NCBI RefSeq assembly: GCF_002262885.1
Contig: NZ_NKYF01000001.1
Span: forward strand, 992,001 to 1,056,000
DNA: 64,000 nt
DNA from: Pseudonocardia sp. MH-G8
Lineage (GTDB): Bacteria > Actinomycetota > Actinomycetes > Mycobacteriales > Pseudonocardiaceae
Reading direction: 5' to 3'
Positions 42,336 to 52,240 of this stretch are shown piece after piece. The first letter of the stretch is position 1. Each line of letters begins with the position of its first letter. Position numbers and translations under genes: made by a program. Under the pieces are notes generated by a model. The model saw only the letters and a program-made list of their open reading frames with translations. It did not search any database and had not been told where the DNA came from.

Positions 42336-42944
42336 ATGAGTCCGCTGCCGCTGCCGGTCCGCGTCGCCGCCGGCCTCGTCGCGTCCGCCGTGGAGCAGGC
42401 CCGGGACCTGCCGCGCCTCGCCGTCGAGTTCCCCGTCACCGCCGTCAGCCAGGCCTTGCAGGCGTCCATGCGGATGCAGCAGAAGGTCACGGAGCTGGCG
42501 ATCAAGGGAGATCAGGCGCTCGGCGCGCTGCGCCCCGTCGAGGAGCGGCCCAGCTGGGCCACCTTCGACGACGAGGACGAGGAGCCCCTCGCCGGCGGCA
42601 GGAACAACGGTGCGAGCACCGTCACCGAGCTGCGGCCGCCCCGGGAGCCGCGGTCCGAGACGCCCGCCGACGCCGATGTGGACACGGCCGTGGAGACCGG
42701 CGCCGAGGCCACCGCGACGGACGAGACCGCCGGCGGGCCGGCGCCGACCGGGGAGCCTGACGCCTCCGGGCCGAACGTGCTGCCGGGATACGCGACCATG
42801 ACGATCCCGCAGCTGCGCGGACGCCTGCGTTTCCTGTCCGCCGACGAGCTGCACACCCTGCTGGAGTGGGAGACGGCGCACGGGAACCGCCCGCCGTTCG
42901 TCACGATGCTCTCCAACCGGATCACCACGGTCACGGAAGGGTGA
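42336..42944 (+). CDS. Lipid-droplet-associated-type protein (Rv1109c-like)
   Basis: The 202-residue protein has an amphipathic helical N-terminus ([35 protein letters not shown]), an acidic Thr/Glu-rich middle and a C-terminal rho-N-like motif ([28 protein letters not shown]). Homologues beside xseA in Mycobacterium are annotated as lipid-droplet-associated. Its stop overlaps the xseA GTG start by four bases. Confidence 0.8.
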   Translation: MSPLPLPVRVAAGLVASAVEQARDLPRLAVEFPVTAVSQALQASMRMQQKVTELAIKGDQALGALRPVEERPSWATFDDEDEEPLAGGRNNGASTVTELRPPREPRSETPADADVDTAVETGAEATATDETAGGPAPTGEPDASGPNVLPGYATMTIPQLRGRLRFLSADELHTLLEWETAHGNRPPFVTMLSNRITTVTEG

Positions 42945-44221
42945 GCACCTCCCCCGAGCAGCCCTGGCCGGTGCGCACGGTCGCCCGCAAGATCGCCGAA
43001 TGGGTCGACCGGCTCGGAGCGGTGTGGGTGGAGGGACAGCTCGCGCAGGTCACCGCGCGCGCGGGCACCGGAACCGCCTTCCTCGTGCTGCGCGATCCCG
43101 CGGCCGACGTGTCGCTGCAGCTCACCGCGCCGATCGGGCTGGTGCACGGCGGCGGCCCGGCGGTGGCCGAGGGCAACCGCGTGGTGGTGCACGGCAAGCC
43201 CTCGTTCTTCCTGGGCCGCGGCACGCTCTCCCTGCGCGTCGACGACATCCGCGCCGTCGGCATCGGTGAGCTGCTGGCCCGCATCGAGCGACTGCGCCGG
43301 CTCCTCGCCGCCGAGGGCCTGTTCGACGCCGCGCGCAAGCGCCGCCCACCGTTCCTGCCCGGCTGCATCGGGCTGGTCACCGGCCGGGCGTCCGCCGCCG
43401 AGCACGATGTCGTCACCAACGCGCAGGCCCGCTGGCCCGCCGTCCGCTTCCGGATCGAGCCGGTCGCCGTGCAAGGCGCGCTGGCCGTGCCGCAGATCCT
43501 CGACGCGCTCGGCGCGCTCGACCGCGACCCGGACGTCGACGTGATCGTGCTGGCCCGCGGGGGCGGCAGCGTCGAGGACCTCCTGCCGTTCTCCGACGAG
43601 ACGCTCTGCCGCGCCGTCGCCGACTGCCGCACGCCGGTGGTGTCGGCGATCGGGCACGAGCCCGACACCCCGCTGGTCGACCACGTCGCGGACGTCCGCT
43701 GCTCCACACCCACCGAGGCCGGCCGCCGCCTGGTGCCCGACCTCGCCGAGGAGACCGCGCGCATCGCCGGGCTGCGCGACCGCGCCCGGCGGGCCCTGTC
43801 GGGCTGGGTCGACCGCGAGGAGCGGCTGCTCACAGCGTTGCGCGGCCGCCCTGTGCTGGCCGACCCGCTGCGGGCGCTGGACGCGCGAGCGGTCGAGGTC
43901 GAGCGGCTGCGTGGAGCCGTTCGCAGCTGCCTGGTGCGCGGATTGGACCGGCGCGGCCACGACCTCGAGCACGTACGGGCGCGCCTGTCCACCCTCGGGC
44001 CGGCCGCGACCCTGGCCCGCGGGTACGCCATCGTGCAACGCGACACCGGCGACGACCCGCTCCCGGTGCTGCGCTCGGCCGCCGAGGTCGGGCCCGGCGA
44101 CCGGCTGCGGATCCGCGTGGCCGACGGCGCCGTAGCCGCGTCCGTCGGCGAGGGGAAGAAGCCCGCCGCGAAGCGCAACGGCACGCGGGCGAAGAAGACG
44201 ACGGGAGCAACCACACCATGA
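42941..44221 (+). CDS. xseA: Exodeoxyribonuclease VII large subunit
   Basis: The 426-residue protein has an OB-fold N-terminus ([24 protein letters not shown]), the catalytic domain with [15 protein letters not shown] and [46 protein letters not shown], and a coiled coil before the C-terminus. ExoVII degrades single-stranded DNA in both directions. GTGA and ATGA overlaps couple it to the genes on both sides. Confidence 0.96.
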   Translation: MSTSPEQPWPVRTVARKIAEWVDRLGAVWVEGQLAQVTARAGTGTAFLVLRDPAADVSLQLTAPIGLVHGGGPAVAEGNRVVVHGKPSFFLGRGTLSLRVDDIRAVGIGELLARIERLRRLLAAEGLFDAARKRRPPFLPGCIGLVTGRASAAEHDVVTNAQARWPAVRFRIEPVAVQGALAVPQILDALGALDRDPDVDVIVLARGGGSVEDLLPFSDETLCRAVADCRTPVVSAIGHEPDTPLVDHVADVRCSTPTEAGRRLVPDLAEETARIAGLRDRARRALSGWVDREERLLTALRGRPVLADPLRALDARAVEVERLRGAVRSCLVRGLDRRGHDLEHVRARLSTLGPAATLARGYAIVQRDTGDDPLPVLRSAAEVGPGDRLRIRVADGAVAASVGEGKKPAAKRNGTRAKKTTGATTP

Positions 44222-44433
44222 GCGAACGCCCTGCCGTCGAAGGGCTGGGCTACGAGCAGGCCCGCGACGAGCTCACCGAGGTGGTGCGCACCCTGGAGGC
44301 GGGCGGTCTCGGCCTCGACGAGTCGGTCGCGCTGTGGGAGCGCGGCGAGGCGCTCGCCCGCCGCTGCGAGGAGCAGCTGGCCGGGGCGCGGGAGCGCGTC
44401 GAGAAGGTGCTCGGCGAGGCGGAGCCGGGCTGA
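44218..44433 (+). CDS. xseB: Exodeoxyribonuclease VII small subunit
   Basis: The 71-residue protein has the XseB pattern [45 protein letters not shown]. It forms the helical filament that binds XseA. The ATG overlaps the xseA stop as ATGA. Confidence 0.96.
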   Translation: MSERPAVEGLGYEQARDELTEVVRTLEAGGLGLDESVALWERGEALARRCEEQLAGARERVEKVLGEAEPG

Positions 44434-44449
44434 CGCGAACCGCCGCCGG

Positions 44450-45049
44450 CTACGCGCCCGCCGGCTCCCCCGCCGCCACCGACGCGGCCAGCGTGCGGAA
44501 GTCCGCCTCGCTGCCGCTCCCGGTGATCAGCAGCCGCGCCGGTGCCAGCTCGGTGATCCAGATCTGTTCCCCGCGCTCGCCGACGTAGGCCACCCAGCGC
44601 TGTCCGTCGATGTCGACGACGCCCTGCGCCGTCACGGGCCCGGCTCCCGCCTCCGCCGTCAGCAGGGCCTCCTCGGAGGCGTCGCTCTGCACCAGCCGCA
44701 GGTAGCGCCCGTCCGCGGTGAGGTACCCGGTACGCACCGCCTGTCCCCCGTCGGGGACGGGGGCACTGTCGACCGCGTTGGCCCGCCAGCCCGCGGGCAC
44801 CGCCGGGACCCGCACCGGGAACTGCAGTCCCGGGGCGAGGCGGGCCAGCTCCGCGGGCGCGTCGACCACCGGGAGCCGGGAGGAGTCGACGGTGGGCCCG
44901 GTGGGCGCGAAGGTGCAGGAACGCGTCACACCGCCCGCCACGAGGACCACCAGCACCAGCACGGCGAGCGCGGCGACCATGTGGCGACCGGTCAGGGCCG
45001 AGCGCGGCGGCTTCGACAGCGGATCGGGTTCGGAACTCACGACGCCCAT
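44450..45049 (-). CDS. DUF4245 membrane-anchored protein
   Basis: The 199-residue protein has one N-terminal TM helix (MVAALAVLVLVVLVAGGVTRSCTF) and an extracytoplasmic domain that contains YLTADGRYLRLVQSDA, QRWVAYVGERGEQIWITEL and a final LLITGSG. DUF4245 proteins lie beside glpX in mycobacteria and other actinobacteria. Their function is unknown. ATG at 45049 or GTG at 45040 could be the start. Confidence 0.88.
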   Translation of the reverse strand: MGVVSSEPDPLSKPPRSALTGRHMVAALAVLVLVVLVAGGVTRSCTFAPTGPTVDSSRLPVVDAPAELARLAPGLQFPVRVPAVPAGWRANAVDSAPVPDGGQAVRTGYLTADGRYLRLVQSDASEEALLTAEAGAGPVTAQGVVDIDGQRWVAYVGERGEQIWITELAPARLLITGSGSEADFRTLAASVAAGEPAGA

Positions 45050-45062
45050 GGTCCCAGGCCGC

Positions 45063-45104
45063 GGTGACAGGACGCGCGGTGGCAGGACGCGGTGACAGGA
45101 CGTG
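45063..45104. repeat. Three tandem copies of CGGTG(A/G)CAGGACG
   Basis: The unit of 13-15 bases is repeated three times upstream of glpX, in the divergent region with the DUF4245 gene. It may be a short array or a set of binding sites. Confidence 0.55.
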
Positions 45105-45196
45105 CCGATGGTCTCAAGCGACGGTCCGCACCCGCCGCGAACGGCCCTGGTCTGCGAGGATCGACCGGCCGCCGCCACGGCAGAAGGAGGCCTGAG

Positions 45197-46273
45197 ATGA
45201 TCACATCCGAGGACGGGGGCGTCCCGCGCGAGCGCCGCCGGGAGGCGCCGGACCGCAACTTGGCGATGGAGCTGGTCCGCGTCACCGAGGCCGCGGCGAT
45301 GGCCGCGGGGCGCTGGGTCGGGCGCGGGGACAAGAACGGCGGGGACGGCGCGGCCGTCGACGCCATGCGCCAGCTCATCGGCACCGTGAAGATGCGCGGG
45401 GTCGTCGTGATCGGCGAGGGCGAGAAGGACGAGGCGCCCATGCTGTTCAACGGCGAGCACGTCGGCGACGGCGAAGGCCCGGAGTGCGACGTCGCCGTCG
45501 ACCCGATCGACGGCACCACGCTGATGGCCAAGGGCATGCCCGGATCCGTCGCGGTGCTCGCGGTGGCCGAGCGGGGTGCCATGTTCGACCCGTCGGCCGT
45601 GTTCTACATGGAGAAGCTCGCCGTCGGGCCGGAGGCGGCCGACGTCATCGACATCACGGCGCCGATCGGCGAGAACATCCGCCGCGTCGCGCGGGCCAAG
45701 CACCTCGACGTCAGCGACGTCACGGTGTGCGTGCTCGACCGGCCGCGGCACGAGTCCCTGGTCAAGGACATCCGCGGCACCGGCGCCCGCATCCAGTTCA
45801 TCTCCGACGGCGACGTCGCGGGCTCGATCTCCGCCGCCCGCGCGCACACCGGCATCGACCTGCTGGTCGGCATCGGCGGCACCCCCGAAGGCATCATCAG
45901 CGCGGCCGCGCTGAAGTGCATGGGCGGCGCGATCCAGGGGCGGCTGTGGCCCCGCGACGACGACGAGCGGGCGAAGGCGATCGCCGCGGGCCACGACCTC
46001 GACCGCGTGCTGACCACGGACGAGCTGGTCCGCGGCGACAACGTCTTCTTCTGCGCCACCGGCGTCACCGACGGCGACCTGCTGCAGGGCGTGCGGTACT
46101 GGGCGGGCGGCTGCACCACGCAGTCGATCGTCATGCGCTCGAAGTCCGGCACCGTGCGCATGATCGACGGTTCCCACCGGCTGACGAAGCTGCGCGAGTA
46201 CTCCTCGGTGAACTTCGACCTGTCCGACGAGGAGCTCGACGCGGTCGAGCACTCGGCGCCACCCCTGCCGTAA
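45197..46273 (+). CDS. glpX: Class II fructose-1,6-bisphosphatase
   Basis: The 358-residue enzyme hydrolyses fructose 1,6-bisphosphate in gluconeogenesis; it is the usual FBPase of actinobacteria. Metal-binding motifs are [14 protein letters not shown] and [16 protein letters not shown]; further landmarks are [19 protein letters not shown] and the lysine-rich C-terminal strand. The ATG at 45197 follows AAGGAGG. A second ATG in a longer frame at 45092 is not needed. Confidence 0.97.
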   Translation: MITSEDGGVPRERRREAPDRNLAMELVRVTEAAAMAAGRWVGRGDKNGGDGAAVDAMRQLIGTVKMRGVVVIGEGEKDEAPMLFNGEHVGDGEGPECDVAVDPIDGTTLMAKGMPGSVAVLAVAERGAMFDPSAVFYMEKLAVGPEAADVIDITAPIGENIRRVARAKHLDVSDVTVCVLDRPRHESLVKDIRGTGARIQFISDGDVAGSISAARAHTGIDLLVGIGGTPEGIISAAALKCMGGAIQGRLWPRDDDERAKAIAAGHDLDRVLTTDELVRGDNVFFCATGVTDGDLLQGVRYWAGGCTTQSIVMRSKSGTVRMIDGSHRLTKLREYSSVNFDLSDEELDAVEHSAPPLP

Positions 46274-46277
46274 GGCC

Positions 46278-47672
46278 TCAGCGTGCGGCCGGCCGGATGT
46301 TCGCGTTGCGGTGGAACAGGTTGGTCGGGTCGTAGACGGCCTTGATCCCGGCGAGGCGGTCGTACTTCGGGCCGTAGATGGCCCGAACGCGCTCATCGTC
46401 GAACTCGATCAGCCCGTTGAGGTAGCCCACCTCATCACCGGTGTGCGGTTGCAGTGCCGCCCACAGCTCGCGGACCCACCTGCGTTCGCCGTCGAGGGCC
46501 TCGGGCGAGGGCGCGAGGCCGACGATGAACGCCTGGTACTGCGGGGCGCGGCTGCCGCCGAACGCGGTGGCCTCGTCGGCGGTCTCGGAGAACGCCCCGT
46601 CCAGCCGGTAGATCATCAGCACCGACAGCGGGGACACCTTGCGCGGCAGGTGCTCGGCGATCACGTCGATCACCTCGTCGGTGAGCTCGCCGACGTAGGT
46701 GCCCTTCTCGTAGCAGTGGAACCCCCACGCGTTGCCCTCGTCGAACATCTGCTGCAGCGCGACGTAGGGCATCGGTGTGGCCATCTCGAACAGCGGGGGC
46801 ACCGCGGAGCGCAGCCGGTCCAGCGCGTCGGCATGCTCACGCGCCGAGCCGAACCCGACGACGACGAGCGCAACCCCGGGCCGCAGCCGGTGCTCCTCGG
46901 GCACGAACGGCGCTGGTGGCGCGTGCACCCCGGCGATCAGGACGTTGATGTCCCGGGAGAGTGCGGGCACCGTGTCGCGGGCCGCCCGGAGGGCGTCGCC
47001 GCACCGGTCGAGCCCGAAGAACAGCATGCCCACCTGCACGATGGGCCCGACCTCGTGCAGCCGGAACTCGAACTCGGTGACGACGCCGAAGTTGCCACCG
47101 CCACCCCGGACCGCCCAGAAGAGGTCGGCGTTCTCGTCCTCGGCGGCACGCAGCGCTCGCCCGTCGGCGGTGACGACCTGCACCGACACCAGGTTGTCGA
47201 CGGCCAGACCGTGCCTGCGGGTCAGCCAGCCCATCCCGCCGCCGAGGGTGAGCCCCGCGACGCCGGTGTGACTGACCATCCCGGCGGGCGCGGCGAGGCC
47301 GTGCTCCTGCGCGGCCGCGTCGAGCTGGGCGAGGGTGGCACCTCCGCCGACTCGTGCACGCCGGGTCCGGGGGTCGACGTCCACGCGGTCGAGCAGGCTC
47401 AGGTCGATCATGAGACCGCCGTCCACGACCGCGGTACCGGCCGGGTTGTGGGCCCCGCCGCGCACCGCGATCTCCAGGCCCCGCTCGCGGCCGAAGGCGA
47501 CCGCGGCGCAGACGTCGGCCGTGCTCGTGCAGCGCGCAACGGCGGCCGGAGTGCGGTCGATCGCCGCGTTCCAGACCCGCCGCACCTCGTCGTAGCCCTG
47601 GTCACCGGGGCCGACCACCGCTCCGGCCATCGTGGCGCGCAGCTCGTCGAACTCGCTCAGCATCGAGGTCAT
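46278..47672 (-). CDS. FAD-linked oxidoreductase of the BBE/GOOX family
   Basis: The 464-residue protein has an FAD-binding PCMH domain with [12 protein letters not shown] (His for the covalent 8-alpha FAD link), [21 protein letters not shown] and [16 protein letters not shown], and a C-terminal BBE motif ([13 protein letters not shown]). The usual second Cys link is not evident, so the FAD may be held by His alone. Family members oxidise sugars, alkaloids or polyketides. A perfect TACGCAGATCTGCGTA palindrome lies 59 bases upstream, and its LuxR neighbour is the likely regulator. Confidence 0.88.
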   Translation of the reverse strand: MTSMLSEFDELRATMAGAVVGPGDQGYDEVRRVWNAAIDRTPAAVARCTSTADVCAAVAFGRERGLEIAVRGGAHNPAGTAVVDGGLMIDLSLLDRVDVDPRTRRARVGGGATLAQLDAAAQEHGLAAPAGMVSHTGVAGLTLGGGMGWLTRRHGLAVDNLVSVQVVTADGRALRAAEDENADLFWAVRGGGGNFGVVTEFEFRLHEVGPIVQVGMLFFGLDRCGDALRAARDTVPALSRDINVLIAGVHAPPAPFVPEEHRLRPGVALVVVGFGSAREHADALDRLRSAVPPLFEMATPMPYVALQQMFDEGNAWGFHCYEKGTYVGELTDEVIDVIAEHLPRKVSPLSVLMIYRLDGAFSETADEATAFGGSRAPQYQAFIVGLAPSPEALDGERRWVRELWAALQPHTGDEVGYLNGLIEFDDERVRAIYGPKYDRLAGIKAVYDPTNLFHRNANIRPAAR

Positions 47673-47730
47673 CGCCGGTCTCCTTACCCCTCGGGCGTGC
47701 GACGGTAGGAGGCCGACGCGACCGCGCCCA

Positions 47731-47746
47731 TACGCAGATCTGCGTA
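47731..47746. promoter_or_regulatory. Perfect 16-bp palindrome TACGCAGATCTGCGTA
   Basis: It lies between the LuxR stop (47752) and the oxidase start (47672), 59-74 bases upstream of the oxidase. It differs by one base from the site at 48834. Confidence 0.78.
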
Positions 47747-47751
47747 CGGGG

Positions 47752-48528
47752 CTACCGCCGGTCGAGCAGGCCCAGCCGCTGCGCCCGGAGCACCGCGCCC
47801 AGCCGGTCGCGGACGCCGAGCTTGGCGTAGACGCGTTCGAGGTGCTTGTGGACCGTGCGCTCGGTGATCAGCAGCCGGCGGCCGATCGCTCCCGCGGTGA
47901 GGCCGTCGGCGAGCTGGGCGAGGACGGCGAGCTCGCGCGGCGTCAGGTGCAGGCTGGTGGCGACGTCGCGGGCGACGGCGCCGTCGCACCGCTTGCGGAA
48001 CTCCGCGACCTGCCGGTCCAGGCTGCGCAGCAGGTGCTGCAGGCATCCCGCCATGCGCATCTCGTCGGGCGTGAACGGGTCCGTGCGCCCCATCACGAAG
48101 GCCCGGTGGCTACCGACGCCGACGTGCACCGGCAACGCCAGTTGCGACTGCGAGCCCCACGGCGCCGCCACCTCGCGCCAACTCCCCATGAGGGTCGGGT
48201 CCGCGAACGGCTCGGGCACCTCCTGCACCTGGATCGCGCGCCAGTCGGCGGTGGCGAGGTAGTAGCGCAGGATCGGGTGCTGCGTGGGGGCGTGGTGCAC
48301 GCCCCAGTGGTCGATCTCGGCCCGGTGGCCCCCGAACTGCTCGTCGCGCGGCCACATCCGCTGGACGGCGAGGCGGCCGGGCTCGCGGAAGTGGTAGGCG
48401 GTGCCCACCAGCCCGAAGGAGTCCTGCAGCTGCGCGGTGATCCGGTCCTCCGGCAGCTCGATGAGCGGCGCCGACAGCAGATCGGCCACCAGGTCCAGCC
48501 ACTCCCGCTCACGGGTCGCGCGGTCCAT
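47752..48528 (-). CDS. LuxR-type transcriptional regulator with N-terminal sensor domain
   Basis: The 258-residue regulator has an N-terminal domain of about 180 residues, GAF/autoinducer-domain-like in layout, without clear motifs. The C-terminal LuxR HTH is [22 protein letters not shown] followed by [21 protein letters not shown]. It lies directly upstream of the FAD oxidase on the same strand. Twin palindromes of LuxR style flank it, at 47731 and 48834. Confidence 0.85.
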   Translation of the reverse strand: MDRATREREWLDLVADLLSAPLIELPEDRITAQLQDSFGLVGTAYHFREPGRLAVQRMWPRDEQFGGHRAEIDHWGVHHAPTQHPILRYYLATADWRAIQVQEVPEPFADPTLMGSWREVAAPWGSQSQLALPVHVGVGSHRAFVMGRTDPFTPDEMRMAGCLQHLLRSLDRQVAEFRKRCDGAVARDVATSLHLTPRELAVLAQLADGLTAGAIGRRLLITERTVHKHLERVYAKLGVRDRLGAVLRAQRLGLLDRR

Positions 48529-48909
48529 GGAGGGACCCTCGCCGCGGGCGGCAGGACGTTAACCCCTCCGGGCGCTCTCACCCGCGCGGAGCACGCACGC
48601 CGCAGGGCACCAGCACCGCGGCGCCGCGTGTCCGCAGCACGGTGCTGCCGAACTCCACGGTGTCGCCGGACCGGCGGCGTGCCCGGCAGCGCTCCCCTCC
48701 CCGGGTCCGCCGTCCGGTCCGGCGACCGTGCCCGTGCCGCCCCCGCCTCCCGTCTCCGCAGGCCGACGCCTCCGGTGGCGGGGGCTCGGGATCGGCACGA
48801 GCAGATCATGGTCCGCTCGGTGGCGCGGCGGGATACGCACATCTGCGTAGGACGTGGCCGCGGCCACCCGTTGCTGCGCGGGGCGGGTCGCCGGAGAACA
48901 CTGGGGTGC
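48529..48909. other. Intergenic region of 381 bases between LuxR and fumarase
   Basis: It holds a Gly/Pro-rich sequence without a convincing gene. The palindrome at 48834 and the promoters of two divergent genes must lie here. Confidence 0.4.
48834..48849. promoter_or_regulatory. Palindrome TACGCACATCTGCGTA
   Basis: It matches the 47731 site at 15 of 16 positions. It lies 61-76 bases upstream of the fumarase ATG and about 306 bases from the LuxR start. Confidence 0.65.
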
Positions 48910-50313
48910 ATGGCCACCGACGACGCGTTCCGGATCGAGCACGACACGATGGGCGAGGTCAGGGTGCCCGTCGATGCCCTCTGGCGCGCCCAGACCCAAC
49001 GCGCCGTCGAGAACTTCCCGATCTCCGGGCGCGGGCTCGAACGCGCCCAGATCCGCGCGCTCGGGCTCGTCAAGGGGGCGGCCGCACGGGTGAACAAGCA
49101 GATCGGGGTGCTCCCCGCCGAGCTCGCCGACGCGATCGCCGCCGCCGCCGACGAGGTGGCCGCGGGCCTGCACGACGGGCACTTCCCCGTCGACGTGTTC
49201 CAGACCGGGTCCGGCACGAGCTCGAACATGAACGCCAACGAGGTGATCGCCTCGATCGCCGCCCGCGCCGGCGTCGAGGTGCACCCGAACGACCACGTCA
49301 ACGCGTCGCAGTCGTCGAACGACGTCTTCCCGACCACGATCCACGTCGCCGCCACCGAGGCCCTCGCGGGCGATGTCGTCGATGCACTGGAGCACCTCGC
49401 CGCGGCGCTGCGCCGCCGGGCTCAGGACTGGGCCGAGGTCGTCAAGGCCGGGCGTACGCACCTGATGGACGCGGTGCCGATCACCCTCGGCCAGGAGGCC
49501 GGTGGCTGGGCCACGCAGATGGAGTACGGCGCCGAGCGGATCCGCGGGGCCCTGCCCCGGCTGGCGCAGCTCCCGATCGGCGGCACGGCCGTCGGCACCG
49601 GGCTCAACGCGCCCGACGGGTTCGCCTCGGGTGTGGTCGAGGAGCTGCGGCGCAGCACCGGCCTCGCGTTGCTCACCGAGGCCGAGGACCACATCGAGGC
49701 CCAGGGCGCGCGCGACGGGCTCGTCGAGGCCTCGGGCGCCCTGCGCACCGTCGCGGTCTCCCTGTTCAAGGTCGCCAACGACATCCGCTGGCTGGGCTCC
49801 GGCCCGCGCACCGGCCTGGCCGAGCTGCGCCTGCCCGACCTGCAGCCGGGTAGCTCGATCATGCCCGGGAAAGTCAACCCGGTGATCTGCGAGGCCACGA
49901 TGATGGTGGCCACCCAGGTGATCGGCAACGACGCCACGGTCGGGTTCGCGGGCAGCCAGGGCAACCTGGAGCTGAACGTGATGATGCCGGTGATGGCGCG
50001 CAACCTGCTCGAGTCGGCCCGGCTGCTCGCCGCTGCCGCGCGCGTGCTCGCGGACAAGGTCGTGGACGGCATCGAGGCCGACGTCGAGCGGGCCCGCGAG
50101 CTCGCCGAGTCCTCGCCCTCGATCGTCACGCCGCTCAACCGCTACCTCGGCTACGAAGAGGCGGCGTCGATCGCGAAGCAGTCGCTCAAGGAGCGCAGGA
50201 CGATCCGCGAGGTCGTGCTGGAGCGCGGCCACGTGGACGCCGGGAAGCTCACCCTCGAGCAGCTCGACGCGGCCCTCGACGTGCTGGCGATGGCCCGGGG
50301 CAGCAAGCCCTGA
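48910..50313 (+). CDS. fumC: Class II fumarate hydratase
   Basis: The 467-residue enzyme interconverts fumarate and malate in the TCA cycle. The signature [12 protein letters not shown], the [14 protein letters not shown] loop, [14 protein letters not shown] and [18 protein letters not shown] are all intact. It belongs to the aspartase/fumarase superfamily and lies in the glpX-fum context of actinobacteria. The LuxR-type palindrome at 48834 lies close to its start. Confidence 0.97.
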   Translation: MATDDAFRIEHDTMGEVRVPVDALWRAQTQRAVENFPISGRGLERAQIRALGLVKGAAARVNKQIGVLPAELADAIAAAADEVAAGLHDGHFPVDVFQTGSGTSSNMNANEVIASIAARAGVEVHPNDHVNASQSSNDVFPTTIHVAATEALAGDVVDALEHLAAALRRRAQDWAEVVKAGRTHLMDAVPITLGQEAGGWATQMEYGAERIRGALPRLAQLPIGGTAVGTGLNAPDGFASGVVEELRRSTGLALLTEAEDHIEAQGARDGLVEASGALRTVAVSLFKVANDIRWLGSGPRTGLAELRLPDLQPGSSIMPGKVNPVICEATMMVATQVIGNDATVGFAGSQGNLELNVMMPVMARNLLESARLLAAAARVLADKVVDGIEADVERARELAESSPSIVTPLNRYLGYEEAASIAKQSLKERRTIREVVLERGHVDAGKLTLEQLDAALDVLAMARGSKP

Positions 50314-50314
50314 T

Positions 50315-50343
50315 TTGGTTGCTTGTCGAAAGGTAAGTATTCT
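50315..50343 (+). promoter_or_regulatory. Candidate promoter for the DHA2 exporter
   Basis: TTGGTT (50315-50320) and TATTCT (50338-50343) are separated by 17 bases. It begins two bases past the fumarase stop. Confidence 0.5.
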
Positions 50344-50371
50344 GGGGATCCTCTGAGGGAGGGTGCCCCAG

Positions 50372-51802
50372 GTGCGCAGGTCTGCCGCCGACAACCACAT
50401 TCCTGACGATCACGTTCCGACCGCCGTTCCGCCGGCCGGTGACGAGCCCGACCCGCGACGGTGGATCGTCTTCGCCGTCGTCGGGGTCGCGTTCTTGATG
50501 ATCGCTCTCGACCAGACGTCGGTGGCCACCGCGCTGTCGACACTGCAGGAGGACCTCGGCGCCGACCTGGCCTGGACCGGCTGGACGATCACGATCTATT
50601 CCGTCGGCCAGATCCTGGCGCTGCCGCTGGCCGGCCGGCTCAGCGACCAGTTCGGGGCGCGGCGGCTCTTCCTCGGTGCGATCGCGGTGTTCACCGTGAT
50701 CTCGCTGCTGTGCGGGCTGTCGGCCAACCTCGGCCAGCTGATCGTGTGCCGGTTCCTGGAAGGACTCGCGGGCGGCGCCCTGCTGCCCTCGGCCACCGCG
50801 ATCGTCGCCGCGCAGTTCGGGCGGGACCGCGACCGCGCGATCGCCCTGTTCTCCAGCGTCTTCCCGATCGGGGCGATCCTCGGCCCGCTGCTGGGCGGCG
50901 TGCTGCTCACGGTGTTCTCGTGGCGGGCGATCTTCCTGGTCAACCTGCCGGTCGGGGTCGCGCTGCTGGTGCTCGGCTCGCTGCTGATCCGGGAGCTGCC
51001 CCGGTCCCGCCCGGGCCCGGTCGACTTCGGCGGCATCGCCCTGATGCTGGTGCTGCTGGTCTCCGGCATGGTGGCGATCACCGGCATCGGCTCGGTCACC
51101 AGCGGCTGGGTCGGACTGCTGGCGGTGGCCGTCCCGGCCGTGTTCAGCGCCGGGGCCGCGGCGCTGTTCCTGCGCCACATCACCCGCCACCCGCACCCGG
51201 TGGTGCCGCTGCAACTGCTCGCCGGCAAGCACCTGGGCGCGATCAACCTGGCCAACGTGCTGTTCGGCGCGGCCGCCATCGGCTTCTCCGCGCTCGTGCC
51301 GCACTACGCCCAGGTCCGCTACGGCATCGTGCCGATCGCGGCCGGGGCGCTGCTCACGGCGCGGGCCATCGGCATGATCAGCACGTCGTGGATCGCGGTG
51401 GCGCTGCTGCGCCGGCTGGGCCACCGGCCGCTGCTGATCGTCGGGATGGGCACGGTCGCCGCCGGGCTGACGCTGACGGCGCTCCCACCGGTCGGCATGT
51501 CCCCCGAGGCCTGGCTGTTCATCTCCGCGGCGGTGATGGGTCTCGGCATGGGCGTCGCCGCTCCCGCCACCAACAACGCCGGCATGCACCTGGTGCCCGA
51601 CCAGGCCTCCGCCGCGTCGGGCCTGCGGACGATGTTCCGCCAGACCGGGGCCATCCTCGCGGTCTCGGTGACCACTGCCGTCACGTCCGCGAGCGCCGAC
51701 CCGGGCGCCGCCAACGCCATCGCGTTCGCCGCGCTCGCCGGCGTCACGGTGGTGGCGCTGGTGGTCGCGGCGCGGGTCCCGAACCACCGCGGGCGGTGGT
51801 GA
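50372..51802 (+). CDS. MFS exporter, DHA2 (EmrB/QacA) type
   Basis: The 476-residue transporter has about 14 TM helices. Motif A is LAGRLSDQFGARRLFL, motif B/D1 is ALDQTSVATALSTLQEDL, and motif C is GAILGPLLGGVL. Such pumps export drugs or dyes by proton antiport. GTG at 50372 has GAGGGAGG at the right distance; GTG at 50363 is an alternative. No regulator is adjacent. Confidence 0.9.
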   Translation: MRRSAADNHIPDDHVPTAVPPAGDEPDPRRWIVFAVVGVAFLMIALDQTSVATALSTLQEDLGADLAWTGWTITIYSVGQILALPLAGRLSDQFGARRLFLGAIAVFTVISLLCGLSANLGQLIVCRFLEGLAGGALLPSATAIVAAQFGRDRDRAIALFSSVFPIGAILGPLLGGVLLTVFSWRAIFLVNLPVGVALLVLGSLLIRELPRSRPGPVDFGGIALMLVLLVSGMVAITGIGSVTSGWVGLLAVAVPAVFSAGAAALFLRHITRHPHPVVPLQLLAGKHLGAINLANVLFGAAAIGFSALVPHYAQVRYGIVPIAAGALLTARAIGMISTSWIAVALLRRLGHRPLLIVGMGTVAAGLTLTALPPVGMSPEAWLFISAAVMGLGMGVAAPATNNAGMHLVPDQASAASGLRTMFRQTGAILAVSVTTAVTSASADPGAANAIAFAALAGVTVVALVVAARVPNHRGRW

Positions 51803-52240
51803 CGGAAGCCATCGGCGCGCGAGCGCGGTGACGTACTCCTCCCGCGTCGCCTGCGTTCCGCGGCACGCAACCGTTTCCTGTGGGCGCGCCGTTCCCGGCT
51901 CGCCCACCGCAACCCGCCCCACGAGGCAGTGCCACGGGGAGGAGCGGCGCCGGGGCCGGGTTGCTCGCGCACCCTGTTTCCGGTCACACCCCCTGATTCG
52001 CCCGGCGCACCCCGTCGACGGGTGGGCGGAGAAGGGATGGGTGGGCGTTGCAGGAAAGAAGTGGGCGACTGGCGGCCGAGCGGTTGCCCGCGAGCAGCGC
52101 CCTTTTCGCCCTCGGACGCACCTGCACTGCTCCGAACAGGCGTAACGCCGATCGCAGTGCGTGAAGGTTCACCCATCGTTCACCGTCCGACGCGGCCGAC
52201 CGTGGTTGCATCGCGATGCCCGCGGTGGAAGGAGCGCACG
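51803..52240. other. Intergenic region of 438 bases before the EAL-CBS gene
   Basis: No convincing ORF or long repeat is visible. A PHO-box-like repeat lies near the 3' end at 52167-52184. Confidence 0.5.
52167..52184 (+). promoter_or_regulatory. PHO-box-like direct repeat GTTCACC-N4-GTTCACC
   Basis: Two exact GTTCACC units start 11 bases apart, the same unit and period as the Streptomyces PhoP box. They lie 57 bases upstream of the ATG at 52241. Confidence 0.7.

Noticed and set aside
48576..48659. Short minus-strand ORF (about 26 codons) between the LuxR and fumarase genes
   Set aside because: There is no Shine-Dalgarno, conserved motif or reason in context to call it a gene.
51319..52176. 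Minus-strand ORF in the gap after the DHA2 exporter
   Set aside because: It overlaps the exporter in antisense and shows Ser/Arg/Pro-rich shadow composition without motifs.
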